A stretch of DNA of 31,924 nt from Pseudomonadota bacterium (GCA_023423415.1 JAFAFP010000103.1:1-31924); one strand, 5' to 3'; numbered from the stretch's first letter, positions 24,139-31,909 are shown. A program made the numbers and translations. Notes: generated from the sequence alone by a model not told the origin.

Positions 24139-25839
24139 TCACTTCCTCACCGCCGCGAGGAAATCGAAGTCGCAGCCCTCGTCGGCCTGCTGCACATGCT
24201 CGCGATAGAGCTTGGCATAGCCGCGCTGCGCGTCTTCCGGCACCGGCGGCGGCGTCCATTCCTTGCGGCGCTTCTCCAGTTCGGCATCGTCCACCAGCAG
24301 CTCGACCCGGCGATTGGCGACATCGAGCCGGATGCGATCGCCGTTGCGCACCAGCGCCAGCGGTCCGCCGATCGCCGATTCCGGCGAGATATGCAGCACG
24401 ATGGTGCCGAACGCGGTGCCGCTCATGCGCGCATCGGACATGCGCACCATGTCCTTGATGCCCTTCTGCGCGATCTTCTTAGGGATCGGGATGTAACCGG
24501 CTTCCGGCATGCCCGGCGCACCGATCGGCCCGGCATTGCGCATGACGATCACATCGTCCTCGGTCACATCAAGCGCCGGATCGTCGATGCGGTTGGTCAT
24601 GTCGGCGACCGATTCGAACACCACCGCGCGGCCTTCATGCTGCATCAGCTTGGACGACGCCGCCGCCTGCTTGATGACGGCGCCGCGCGGCGCGAGATTG
24701 CCGCGCAGGATCGCCATGCCGCCTTCCTTCTTCAGCGGCGCGTTGCGCGGCCTGATCACCGTCTGGCCCGGCACATCCTCGAACACCTTGATGGCGTCGC
24801 CGAGCGTGCCGCCCATGACATGCTTGGCGTCGAGCTTCAGCAGGTCCTTCAATTCCTGCATCAGCCGCGGCACGCCGCCGGCATAGTGGAAATGCTCCAT
24901 GTAGTGATCGCCGGACGGCTTGAGATCGACCAGCACCGGCGTTGTCTTGCCGATCTCGTCGTACTCCTCGAGCTTCAGCGGCGTCTGCGTCCGGCCGGCA
25001 ATGGCAGAGAGATGCACCACGCCGTTGGTCGAACCGCCGATCGCCTGCAGCATGACGATCGCATTGTGGAACGCATCCTTGGTCAGAATCTCGGATGGCT
25101 TGATCCCATCCTTGGTCAACTCCGCCGCGCGCTTTCCGGTTGCCTCGGCGATGCGCACACGATCGGCATGGACTGCCGGCGTGGTCGCCGCGCCTGGCAC
25201 GGTCATGCCCATCGCTTCCATCATGCAGGCGATGGTGCTGGCCGTGCCCATGACGCCGCAGGTGCCGACCGACGGCACCAACCGCTCGTTGGCGACTTCG
25301 ATATCCTCGCCGCTCATGCGGCCGCCGCGAAACTCGCCCCACAGCCTCCGGCAATCGGTGCAGGCGCCCAGCACCTCGCCCTTGAAATGTCCGACCAGCA
25401 TCGGCCCGACCGGCAGCACGATGGTCGGACGATCCGCGCTGACCGCGCCCATCACCTGCGCCGGCGTGGTCTTGTCGCAACCGCCGATCACCACCACCGA
25501 ATCCACCGGCAGCGCGCGCATCATCTCCTCGGTATCCATCGCCATCAGATTGCGAAGGAACATCGAGGTCGGGTAGGCGAAACTTTCATGGATTGAAATG
25601 GTGGGAAACACCATCGGCATCGCGCCGGCGAGCATGACGCCGCGCTTCACCGCTTCGATCAGTTGCGGCACGTTGCCGTGACAGGGATTGAAATCGGAAT
25701 AGGTATTGGTAATGCCGACGATCGGACGATCCAGCGCATCGTCGGAATAGCCCATGCCCTTGATGAAGGCTTTCCGCAGGAACAGCGAAAAGTCCTTGTC
25801 GCCGTAGCTGGTCAGTCCCTTGCGCATTCCGCTGGTCAC
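24139..25839 (-). CDS. IlvD/Edd family dehydratase, sugar-acid type
   Basis: The protein has 566 aa and starts at a GTG with GAGGGAG about 6-7 nt upstream. The three [2Fe-2S] ligands are Cys53 (NPCHGN), Cys121 (GGCDKTTPA) and Cys194 (GTCGVMGTAST), with Lys123 as the likely carbamylated Mg ligand. This spacing is the same as in the L-arabinonate dehydratase I remember (all shifted by 6). The C-terminal RMSGTAFGTIVLHISPES with its catalytic Ser also fits sugar-acid dehydratases better than the branched-chain amino-acid enzyme. The reaction is dehydration of a 2,3-dihydroxy acid to a 2-keto-3-deoxy acid. No aldolase or sugar dehydrogenase lies nearby, so the substrate is open. It is probably the last gene of a minus-strand catabolic group. 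Confidence 0.92.
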   Translation of the reverse strand: MTSGMRKGLTSYGDKDFSLFLRKAFIKGMGYSDDALDRPIVGITNTYSDFNPCHGNVPQLIEAVKRGVMLAGAMPMVFPTISIHESFAYPTSMFLRNLMAMDTEEMMRALPVDSVVVIGGCDKTTPAQVMGAVSADRPTIVLPVGPMLVGHFKGEVLGACTDCRRLWGEFRGGRMSGEDIEVANERLVPSVGTCGVMGTASTIACMMEAMGMTVPGAATTPAVHADRVRIAEATGKRAAELTKDGIKPSEILTKDAFHNAIVMLQAIGGSTNGVVHLSAIAGRTQTPLKLEEYDEIGKTTPVLVDLKPSGDHYMEHFHYAGGVPRLMQELKDLLKLDAKHVMGGTLGDAIKVFEDVPGQTVIRPRNAPLKKEGGMAILRGNLAPRGAVIKQAAASSKLMQHEGRAVVFESVADMTNRIDDPALDVTEDDVIVMRNAGPIGAPGMPEAGYIPIPKKIAQKGIKDMVRMSDARMSGTAFGTIVLHISPESAIGGPLALVRNGDRIRLDVANRRVELLVDDAELEKRRKEWTPPPVPEDAQRGYAKLYREHVQQADEGCDFDFLAAVRK

Positions 25840-25857
25840 ACCACAACTCCCTCACGT

Positions 25858-25876
25858 CATACACTTTTGGTGTATG
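25858..25876. promoter_or_regulatory. Candidate operator before the dehydratase gene
   Basis: CATACAC-TTTTG-GTGTATG is a perfect 7-bp inverted repeat just upstream of the dehydratase ribosome binding site. Its size and AT/GT-rich arms suit a GntR- or LacI-sized repressor dimer. No such regulator is encoded next to it; the MarR and LysR genes upstream are candidates, but the arms differ from the inverted repeats found before those genes. Confidence 0.45.
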
Positions 25877-25913
25877 GAGGAAGACGCGTCGGCGCAATGG
25901 TCTTCGAACGCGC

Positions 25914-26888
25914 CTATTCGAGCGCAATGTTTCCTTTTTTCACAGTGTCGGACCAAAGCGCGGCTTCGGCCTTCAGGCCGGCGGCAAACTGCTCCGGCGT
26001 CTCTTTCGGGATCGCGAGGCCGAGCGCCTTGTAGCGCTCGATCACATTCGGCTCGCGCAATGCGTCCTGCACCGCCGCGCGAATTTTCCCGATGATTACA
26101 TCTGGCGTTCCCGCCGGAGCCGCCATGCCCCACCAGTTTGCGCCGGTGAAACCGGGAAGCCCGCTCTCGATCAACGTCGGCACGTCCGGTATTTCAGCCA
26201 GCCGCTCCTCGGTGGCAACCGCCAGCGCATTGAACTTGCCGTCCTTCATGTGACCGATGCCGGCGGCAAGGCCCACGGTGAACAACTGGATGTCGTTCTG
26301 CAGCAGCGCCATCACACCCTGCGGCGATCCGCGATAGGGAATGTGCTGCATGTCGAGACCGCGCGCCTGCTTCACACGTTCGAGCAGCAGGTGATTGACG
26401 GTGCCCGGCGCGGGCGAACCGAAATTGACCTTGCCGGGATTGGCTTTCACGTAAGCCATGAACTCGCTGAAATTCTTCGCCGGGATCGTCGTGTTGGAGA
26501 ACAGCACCAGCGGCACATCCGCAAGTTTCGCCACCGGCTTCAGCGCGGTCAGCGGATCGATCGGCATCTTCATGGTGAATTGATTGATGACGAAATTGTT
26601 GGTCGCCGTAACCACCAGCGTGTAGCCGTCGGGCGCCGATTTGGCGACTTCGATGGTGCCGATATTGCCGGCCGCGCCGGGCTTCGCCTCGATGATCAGC
26701 TTTTGTCCAAGTTTCTCCTCCATCTTCGGCGCGAGGAGACGGATGATGCCTTCGGACACGCCGCCGGCGGTGTAGGTCATCACTACGCGGACCGGACGAT
26801 TGGGATAATCCTCCGCCACGCCGGGCAAGACGGACAACGACAAAGACGCGCCAGCAACTACAGCTCGAAACCAACCGAGACAACGCAT
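25914..26888 (-). CDS. Tripartite tricarboxylate transporter substrate-binding protein (TctC/Bug)
   Basis: The protein has 324 aa; the ATG at 26888 follows GGAGAGGG at good spacing. A signal peptide spans residues 1-25 (basic start, hydrophobic core, cleavage near GVAED). The mature start DYPNRPVRVVMTYTAGG is the Bug-family hallmark, followed by LIIEAKPGAAGNIGTIEVAKSAPDGYTL and the FTVGLAAGIGHMKDGKFNALAV and WWGMAAPAGTP segments. It captures a carboxylate in the periplasm. No TctA or TctB membrane genes are present, as is common for orphan Bug proteins. Its position between the dehydratase and the hydrolase suggests it binds that pathway's carboxylate. Confidence 0.94.
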   Translation of the reverse strand: MRCLGWFRAVVAGASLSLSVLPGVAEDYPNRPVRVVMTYTAGGVSEGIIRLLAPKMEEKLGQKLIIEAKPGAAGNIGTIEVAKSAPDGYTLVVTATNNFVINQFTMKMPIDPLTALKPVAKLADVPLVLFSNTTIPAKNFSEFMAYVKANPGKVNFGSPAPGTVNHLLLERVKQARGLDMQHIPYRGSPQGVMALLQNDIQLFTVGLAAGIGHMKDGKFNALAVATEERLAEIPDVPTLIESGLPGFTGANWWGMAAPAGTPDVIIGKIRAAVQDALREPNVIERYKALGLAIPKETPEQFAAGLKAEAALWSDTVKKGNIALE

Positions 26889-26971
26889 AATCCCTCTCCT
26901 GGTCGTGTCAGGTCTTCAGCAACGGCACTCCAACGCAGCGGTCCTCACTCGATTTCTTCTCGCTTCGGCAA

Positions 26972-28027
26972 TCAGAATTTCGGAAACAGTTGCTTGTCGG
27001 CCAACCAGCGCGACATTTGCAGGCGCTGCTTGCGCGAGCCGGACAGGAACGAAGTGTGCTCCTTCTTGTTCGGCCAGACGTGATCGGGCGTCACCGCCAT
27101 GCGGACGAGAATCTCGTCCTTCGTCACGTTGAACACCATGAGATCCTTCGCGAGCGACAGCGGACCCTGCCACCCGATCCGCACGTCACGCTCCATTTCG
27201 CCGGACGTATCGAAGTCGTTGAAGAAGTGATAGATCACGGCATGACGCGGCTGCGTCTGCGCGAACACATGACCGACTTCCGACGGCGCCGTATGCGCGA
27301 TCGTGCCGATGCCTTTGGCCATGCGCTCGTCGTAACCGGATCGCTCCATCAATTGCGACACGGTGTTGAACGCCTCGTGCACAAGCAGATCGGCGCCCTT
27401 GGCATTGTCGATGAAGAATTGGCTCGGCGTGGTATCGCCCGAGAACACGAAGCACAGCCCGTTCCACTCCAGGCGGAAGCTGACCGGCCCGTCATAGATA
27501 TGGATCGCCGGAAAACTTTTGATGACGACGCCATTCTTCTCGTAGATCACGCCGGTCTTGGCGAAATCGAATTCATGCACTTCGACTTCGGCGCCCGCAT
27601 CCGGAAGCAGACCGAGCCGCGTATCGGTATCCCAGGCAAAAGACTCCGCCTGCTTCTCGACGAAATGCTTCATGCCGTATTTCGGCTCCGGTCCTGAAGG
27701 ACCGTACATGACGAGCGGCTTCGAGCGGCCGCCGGCCCAGCTTCCGATCCACACCTGCGCGAAATCGCCGACATGATCGGCATGCAGATGCGTCGCGAAG
27801 TATGCCGTGACGTCCTGATGCGGAATTTCCAGCGCAGTGAAATTCACCTGCGAGCCGGAACCGAAGTCCCAGACGAACTTGTCGCCATTGCCAAGCTCGA
27901 TCAGCCACGAGCAATTGGCTTGCGCACGCCGCACGAACGGCCGTCCGGTGCCAAGCGCGGTGATGCGCATCTCGTCCGGCGCCAGCTCTTCGGTGTTCGG
28001 AAAATAATAGTCGCGCTTCGTGCTCAT
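26972..28027 (-). CDS. MBL-fold metallo-hydrolase
   Basis: The protein has 351 aa and starts MSTKRDYYFPNTEELAPDEM. The metallo-beta-lactamase motif HLHADH is at residues 80-85; a further metal-ligand region is FSGDTTPSQF around residue 205, and later His residues (HTAPSEVGH, YHFF) can complete the dinuclear site. The N-terminal MRITALGTGRPFVRRAQANCSWLIEL strand resembles the RNase Z/arylsulfatase-like branch. Some proteins of this type are annotated as GntH-like; I cannot confirm that by eye. No signal peptide is visible, so it is probably cytoplasmic. The likely chemistry is ester, phosphoester or lactone hydrolysis. The gene lies 83 bp upstream of the Bug-type gene on the same strand. Confidence 0.88.
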   Translation of the reverse strand: MSTKRDYYFPNTEELAPDEMRITALGTGRPFVRRAQANCSWLIELGNGDKFVWDFGSGSQVNFTALEIPHQDVTAYFATHLHADHVGDFAQVWIGSWAGGRSKPLVMYGPSGPEPKYGMKHFVEKQAESFAWDTDTRLGLLPDAGAEVEVHEFDFAKTGVIYEKNGVVIKSFPAIHIYDGPVSFRLEWNGLCFVFSGDTTPSQFFIDNAKGADLLVHEAFNTVSQLMERSGYDERMAKGIGTIAHTAPSEVGHVFAQTQPRHAVIYHFFNDFDTSGEMERDVRIGWQGPLSLAKDLMVFNVTKDEILVRMAVTPDHVWPNKKEHTSFLSGSRKQRLQMSRWLADKQLFPKF

Positions 28028-28030
28028 AAC

Positions 28031-28189
28031 CTATGCCTTGACGTTATTCGTTTGGCCTATATTTGCTTGGCCGATGTCTTCACGCGCCTTCGATTTCGGG
28101 CCGGGACCGCGCATGTAGTGGCGTTCGGGACGATACTTGTCCTTTGCACTGGCACCCCGAAAGGTCGTCAGCAGCAGCGCTCTCAGCAT
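28031..28189 (-). CDS. Candidate small ORF, 52 aa, unknown function
   Basis: This ORF lies in the 194-bp gap between the MarR gene and the hydrolase gene, on their strand. Start ATG at 28189 is preceded by GGATGAG; the TAG stop ends 3 nt before the hydrolase ATG, a spacing typical of coupled genes. The middle of the protein is basic and rich in Arg, Lys, Pro and His (KDKYRPERHYMRGPGPKSKA), and the last 12 residues are rich in Asn and Gln. The first eight residues are hydrophobic but too short for a membrane helix. I recognise no family. Codon use is mixed, so it could also be a remnant. Confidence 0.35.
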   Translation of the reverse strand: MLRALLLTTFRGASAKDKYRPERHYMRGPGPKSKAREDIGQANIGQTNNVKA

Positions 28190-28221
28190 CGCTCATCCAT
28201 CGCCACCGGTTCGGACCGGGA

Positions 28222-28758
28222 TCAGTCCGTTTCGATATCGGCCACATCGGACATCATGCGCGTATTCGCCTTGATGCGGCGGAGCACGCGCATGAGCGTT
28301 TCAAATTCCTCGGGCGAAACGCCCTTCAGCACATTGCGGTAATGGCGCTGGGCCAGCGGCAGGCTGGCTTCGAATTTCTTGCGGCCCATGGCGGACAGCT
28401 TGATCGCCAGCGCCCGGCGATCATCCGGCAAGGGCTCGCGCTCGACGAGGCCTTCTTTCGCCATGTCATCCAGCAGGCGGCCAAGGCTGGAGCGGTCGAG
28501 GACGGAAAGCTGGGCGATCTCGCCGATGGTCTGCCCGTCCTTCTGGTGCAAGGCCGCCAGCGCGCGCCACATCGGCACCGACAGACCGTATTCACGCAGC
28601 GAACGCGCCAGATTGAGCTGGTTCTGCCGCTGGATCGCGGCGAAGTAGTGCATCGGATAATCGGTGATGCGATAGGGCGCGGAAGCGGCACCAGCGCTGG
28701 GCACGCGTGCTGTCGCTGCGCGTTCGCGAGCCTTTTTGCGTGTTCGGACTACTGACAT
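28222..28758 (-). CDS. MarR family transcriptional regulator
   Basis: The protein has 178 aa from the ATG at 28758. The ORF continues to 28860, but those codons cover the AT-rich operator and give Tyr/Ile-rich, unlikely sequence. The winged helix-turn-helix is clear: WRALAALHQKDGQTIGEIAQLSVLDRSSLGRLLDDM (about 60-95), then the wing VEREPLPDDRRALAIKLSAMGRKKF with the DxR motif. The N-terminal 25 residues are basic (TRKKARERAATARV), an extension absent from many MarR proteins. The family responds to small, often aromatic or phenolic, ligands. No ribosome binding site is visible, so it may be translated from a leaderless or weakly initiated mRNA. Its start codon lies inside a long inverted repeat, which suggests autoregulation. 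Confidence 0.92.
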   Translation of the reverse strand: MSVVRTRKKARERAATARVPSAGAASAPYRITDYPMHYFAAIQRQNQLNLARSLREYGLSVPMWRALAALHQKDGQTIGEIAQLSVLDRSSLGRLLDDMAKEGLVEREPLPDDRRALAIKLSAMGRKKFEASLPLAQRHYRNVLKGVSPEEFETLMRVLRRIKANTRMMSDVADIETD

Positions 28759-28791
28759 GCCATATATAATATAAGTATTATATATAGCATG
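28756..28791. promoter_or_regulatory. 36-bp inverted repeat over the MarR start codon
   Basis: Arms CATGC (28756-28760) and GCATG (28787-28791) flank ATATATAATA (28762-28771) and TATTATATAT (28776-28785), all symmetric about 28773.5, with one mismatched pair between the two blocks and a 4-nt centre TAAG. The left outer arm contains the reverse complement of the MarR start codon. The core also offers TATAAT-like -10 hexamers. It is most likely the autoregulatory operator and promoter; in RNA the same symmetry could form a stem that hides the start codon. Confidence 0.65.
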
Positions 28792-28874
28792 CAATAGCGG
28801 GGCGGAGTGTGTGTGTTTACATCCGAAGAATGCCATCGGGGGACGACAGTGCGCCGACAAGCGCAGGTCAGTCC

Positions 28875-29118
28875 TTATGATGCTGCGTCACTTTGCGTGA
28901 GCGCAGCCGCCTCTCGGCGCACCATCGGCAGCGTTTGTTCGACGCCGGGCCGCGCTTCGCGCAGGATGTTTTGCCACGGGCCCGAAGTCTCCCGCGCACG
29001 CCACATCCGGTCAGCCAGCTCCTGGCAGGGGTCCCTAGTAACCCCGGGCGGAGCCCCGGCACCGCCCGAGTGCGAGCTTGCGAAGCTTGCCCGCAGGCGC
29101 TGCATCCCACTCCGCCAT
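28875..29118 (-). pseudogene. Possible gene remnant or leader ORF after a strong promoter
   Basis: A good ribosome binding site (GGAGG at about 29127-29131) precedes ATG at 29118, which opens a 27-codon frame starting MAEWDAAPAGKLRKLAL and ending at TAG 29035-29037. A second, overlapping frame from ATG 29105 runs to 28875 (76 aa, with ADRMWRARETSGPWQNIL). A single frameshift would join the two into about 80 aa. The middle holds GC-rich hairpins (about 29028-29065). I recognise no family in either frame. It could be a decayed gene, a leader peptide or a structured RNA. The rest of the 28792-29263 gap shows no other gene. Confidence 0.25.
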
Positions 29119-29163
29119 CAAGACGCCTCCGGACGGCGCCCCCTCGTTGAGCAGGACGAAGAA

Positions 29164-29192
29164 GGTATATTATCCTATAGGAATTTTGTCAA
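29164..29192 (-). promoter_or_regulatory. Near-consensus promoter with centred palindrome
   Basis: Read on the minus strand, TTGACA (29187-29192) and TATACC (29164-29169) are separated by exactly 17 bp. The spacer contains TCCTATAGGA (29173-29182), a perfect 10-bp palindrome centred in it, the classic place for a repressor site. Transcription would start near 29157 and run toward the MarR gene. A GGAGG and ATG follow 35-50 nt downstream. Confidence 0.55.
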
Positions 29193-29263
29193 GGCAGATG
29201 GGACGGTCTCCGCACAGGCCGAGACCGGTATTCCAGACTCGAGTCATGGGTCCCCGTTTTCGC

Positions 29264-30226
29264 CTACGCCCCGCCTTCAATCTCCCGCGCTGCTGCGCGC
29301 AGGCAATCCATCAGCCGCTCGGCCGCGGGCGACAGACTGCGGCCGCGCACACGCATGACCGAGAGCGACGCTGCCGTACGCGACGTCTCGACCACGAGCC
29401 GCTTCAACAGACCGAGACGCTCGAAATAGACAGCGATGTCATCGGACAGCAGCCACAACATGTCGCGCGTATTCATCAGGCTGACATTGGTCTGGATCGA
29501 TGACGATTCGACCAGGCAACGGGCGGGGCGTTTCTTCACGCGCCTGAAGATGCGCTCGATCACCGCGCGCATCGGCGTGCCTTCCTGCGGCAGGATCCAT
29601 TCCTGCTCGGCGAGCTTTGCCCAGGAGACCGATGCAGCACGCGACAATGGATGCTGCGGTCCCGCAACAATGTGAATCGATGGATCGTAAAGATCATCAA
29701 GCAGGAAATCGCGATCGACCAGCGCCGGCTCGGCGCGGCCGACCACCAGATCCAGCCGGCCGTCGTGCAGCATGGAGAAATGCTCCTCCATCGCACCCTC
29801 GCGCATCGTCACCACGATGCCGGGCGCCTGATCCAGAAGAAGCGACAGCGCGCGCGGCATCAGCACATAGCAGGCGCCGATGCCCGCACCGACAGCGACG
29901 ACACCTGACAGGCCGCTCTCGATCGCCTCGATATCGGCCTGCGCGCGATCGAGATGGCCGACGAGATTGGCCGCATGCCGGATTAATGCCCGCCCGGCCG
30001 CGGTCGGTCGCAAGCTGCGGCCCGCTTTCTCGAACAGTTCGATGGCGAGATCATCCGACAGCGCGCCCAGCAGCTTCGATGCCGCAGGCTGCGACAGCCG
30101 GGTCTCCCGCGCCGCGGCGCTGAGAGTCTGCGCGTTCTCAAGTGCAGCCAGCAACTCGAGCTGCCGCAACCGCACGCGACGGCGCAGGGTCTGCCCGCGA
30201 ACGGGGGATTTGCGCTTAGCCGACAT
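29264..30226 (-). CDS. LysR family transcriptional regulator
   Basis: The protein has 320 aa. The N-terminal winged helix-turn-helix covers residues 17-75 (RQLELLAALENAQTLSAAA, then LSQPAASKLLGALSDDLAIELFEK and RSLRPTAAGRAL). The effector domain follows from about residue 105 (GLSGVVAVGAGIGACYVLMP) with the two-lobed periplasmic-binding-like fold. The opening basic stretch SAKRKSPVRGQTLRRRVRL is longer than usual. It is divergent from the glutamine-synthetase-like gene, its most likely target, with a perfect inverted repeat directly upstream of its own start. LysR proteins usually activate the divergent gene in response to a pathway intermediate. Confidence 0.94.
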   Translation of the reverse strand: MSAKRKSPVRGQTLRRRVRLRQLELLAALENAQTLSAAARETRLSQPAASKLLGALSDDLAIELFEKAGRSLRPTAAGRALIRHAANLVGHLDRAQADIEAIESGLSGVVAVGAGIGACYVLMPRALSLLLDQAPGIVVTMREGAMEEHFSMLHDGRLDLVVGRAEPALVDRDFLLDDLYDPSIHIVAGPQHPLSRAASVSWAKLAEQEWILPQEGTPMRAVIERIFRRVKKRPARCLVESSSIQTNVSLMNTRDMLWLLSDDIAVYFERLGLLKRLVVETSRTAASLSVMRVRGRSLSPAAERLMDCLRAAAREIEGGA

Positions 30227-30242
30227 ATGTCACTTCTGACAT
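30227..30242. promoter_or_regulatory. Inverted repeat at the LysR start, candidate LysR box
   Basis: ATGTCA-CTTC-TGACAT is a perfect 6-bp inverted repeat that begins at the base immediately upstream of the LysR start codon (30224-30226) and lies about 140 bp before the divergent ligase gene. Position and symmetry suit an autoregulatory LysR site; it only roughly fits the T-N11-A rule. Confidence 0.5.
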
Positions 30243-30382
30243 GAATTTGTGCCGATAATTCATTTGAACAGACTACATGGATTTCTCAGAATTGGTCCAG
30301 CTTTCGCGCCCGCTGGCTTTTTGGCGCTAACATCCGGGTCTTGATGAATTTTTCTCCGTCCTTCGCTGAACCCGGAATGTCC

Positions 30383-31876
30383 ATGACCAAACCTGTCCCC
30401 TTCATCGAGAAATTCGGTCTCTGGACGGCCGAACAACAACTGCGCGCGCGCGAACTGAAAACGCTGGCCGAGAAGCACAAGCTGCGGCTGATCCGGCTGG
30501 TCTGGTCGGACACGCATGGCCACGCCCGCACCAAGGAATTGACGATCCCGGCGTTCCTGTCGGCGCTGACGAACGGCTACAACATCAATGTCGCGACCAC
30601 GACGCTCGATGCATCGGGCGCGCGCACCTTCGCCTCGTTCACACCGGGCGGCGGCATGGGACTGACGGAGATGACCGGTTCGCCGAATCTCACCATCGTG
30701 CCGGATCCGAACACGTTTCGCGTGCTGCCCTGGGCACCCGGCATCGGCTGGATCCTGTGCGACGAATATTTCAACACCGGCACGCCGTTCCACTTCTCGC
30801 CGCGGCAACTGCTGAAGAAGCAGCTGGCGCGGCTGAAGGAGCAGAATTACGGCCTGACGGTCGGTCTCGAAGTCGAATGGTATCTCTTACGCATCGCCGA
30901 TGACCGGCTCACGCCGGAGAACATCAATGCGATCGGCCTCAAGGGGAAACCGATCGCTACCATTCCAGTGGAAACCGGCTATTCGTATCATTCGGAATCG
31001 AACTTCGACATCATGCAACCGGTGCTGACGGCGCTGGCAGAGCATTTCGAGGCGATCGATCTGCCGTTGCGTTCGATCGAGAACGAATGGGGCCCCGGTC
31101 AGGTCGAATGCACCTTCGCGCCGCGCGATGCGCTCACCACCGCCGACAATCTGATCCTGTTCCGTAGCGCGACGAGGCAGATCTGCCGCCGCATGGGCTA
31201 TCTCGCAAGCTTCATGGCGCGGCCGGCGATCGCCGGGTTTTGCGCCAGCGGCTGGCATCTGCATCAGTCCCTGACCGATCTGACTGGCCAAGCCAACCTG
31301 TTCATGCCGGCGAGGGAGGGCGAACCGCTGTCCGCGCTTGGCGAGCATTATCTCGCCGGGCTGCTGCAGCACGCGTCGGCGACAACGCCCTTCACCACGC
31401 CGACGATCAACGGCTATCGCCGCTATCGCGCCAATTCGCTGGCGCCAGATCGCGCCACTTGGGCCTATGACCATCGCGGCGTGATGGCGCGCGTCCTTGG
31501 CGCGCCGCACGATCCGGCAACGCGGATCGAAAACAGGATCGGCGAACCGTCAGCCAATCCGTATCTCTATATCGCCACCCAGATCATCGCCGGCCTCGAC
31601 GGCATCGAACAGAAGCGCGATCCCGGACCGCAGGAATTGAACCCGTACAATTCGACATTTCCGCTGCTGCCAAAGTCGCTACCCGACGCGCTGGCGGCGC
31701 TGGAAGGCTCGACGCTGTTCCGCGAACAGTTGGGCGAGACGTTCATGCACTATTTCCTCGCCTTCAAACGCACCGAACTCGACCGCTTCGAGAAGTGGAA
31801 GAGCGAGCATGGCGCCGATCTCCCGGCGGACGAACCGACGCAGTGGGAGCAGAATGAATATTTCGATTTCTTTTGA
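30383..31876 (+). CDS. Glutamine synthetase-like ligase with altered active-site motif
   Basis: The protein has 497 aa from the ATG at 30383, with GGA 6 nt upstream; ATGs at 30341, 30344 and 30377 are alternatives. The N-terminal beta-grasp region (to about 110) precedes the catalytic domain with metal ligands in GLEVEWY (Glu163, Glu165) and NEWGPGQVE (Glu234, Glu242), and the late SANPYLYIATQIIAGLDGI segment typical of the family. The glutamate/ATP loop reads CASGWHLHQS (287-296), where canonical enzymes have NGSGMHxH: the catalytic His (292) is kept, but Asn-Gly is replaced by Cys-Ala. It also lacks the adenylylation-site context of GlnA. These facts suggest a gamma-glutamyl-amine or other carboxylate-amine ligase rather than ammonia assimilation. 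It is divergent from the LysR gene. Confidence 0.92.
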   Translation: MTKPVPFIEKFGLWTAEQQLRARELKTLAEKHKLRLIRLVWSDTHGHARTKELTIPAFLSALTNGYNINVATTTLDASGARTFASFTPGGGMGLTEMTGSPNLTIVPDPNTFRVLPWAPGIGWILCDEYFNTGTPFHFSPRQLLKKQLARLKEQNYGLTVGLEVEWYLLRIADDRLTPENINAIGLKGKPIATIPVETGYSYHSESNFDIMQPVLTALAEHFEAIDLPLRSIENEWGPGQVECTFAPRDALTTADNLILFRSATRQICRRMGYLASFMARPAIAGFCASGWHLHQSLTDLTGQANLFMPAREGEPLSALGEHYLAGLLQHASATTPFTTPTINGYRRYRANSLAPDRATWAYDHRGVMARVLGAPHDPATRIENRIGEPSANPYLYIATQIIAGLDGIEQKRDPGPQELNPYNSTFPLLPKSLPDALAALEGSTLFREQLGETFMHYFLAFKRTELDRFEKWKSEHGADLPADEPTQWEQNEYFDFF

Positions 31877-31909
31877 GGCGGCGCGCGAAGCGCTAACCGC
31901 AATTTACCT

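Noticed and set aside
24019..25596. 525-aa open frame antisense to the dehydratase
   Set aside because: Same shadow effect; it is rich in His, Arg and Asp with no recognisable domain, while the minus-strand frame has intact Fe-S motifs.
26972..28027. MBL hydrolase as the missing kynurenine formamidase
   Set aside because: Formamidases of that pathway are cyclase or alpha/beta-hydrolase folds; the gene also lies in a different group.
28807..29358. 183-aa plus-strand open frame
   Set aside because: Composition is Ser/Arg/Pro-rich without structure, it overlaps the LysR 3' end, and it has no good ribosome binding site.
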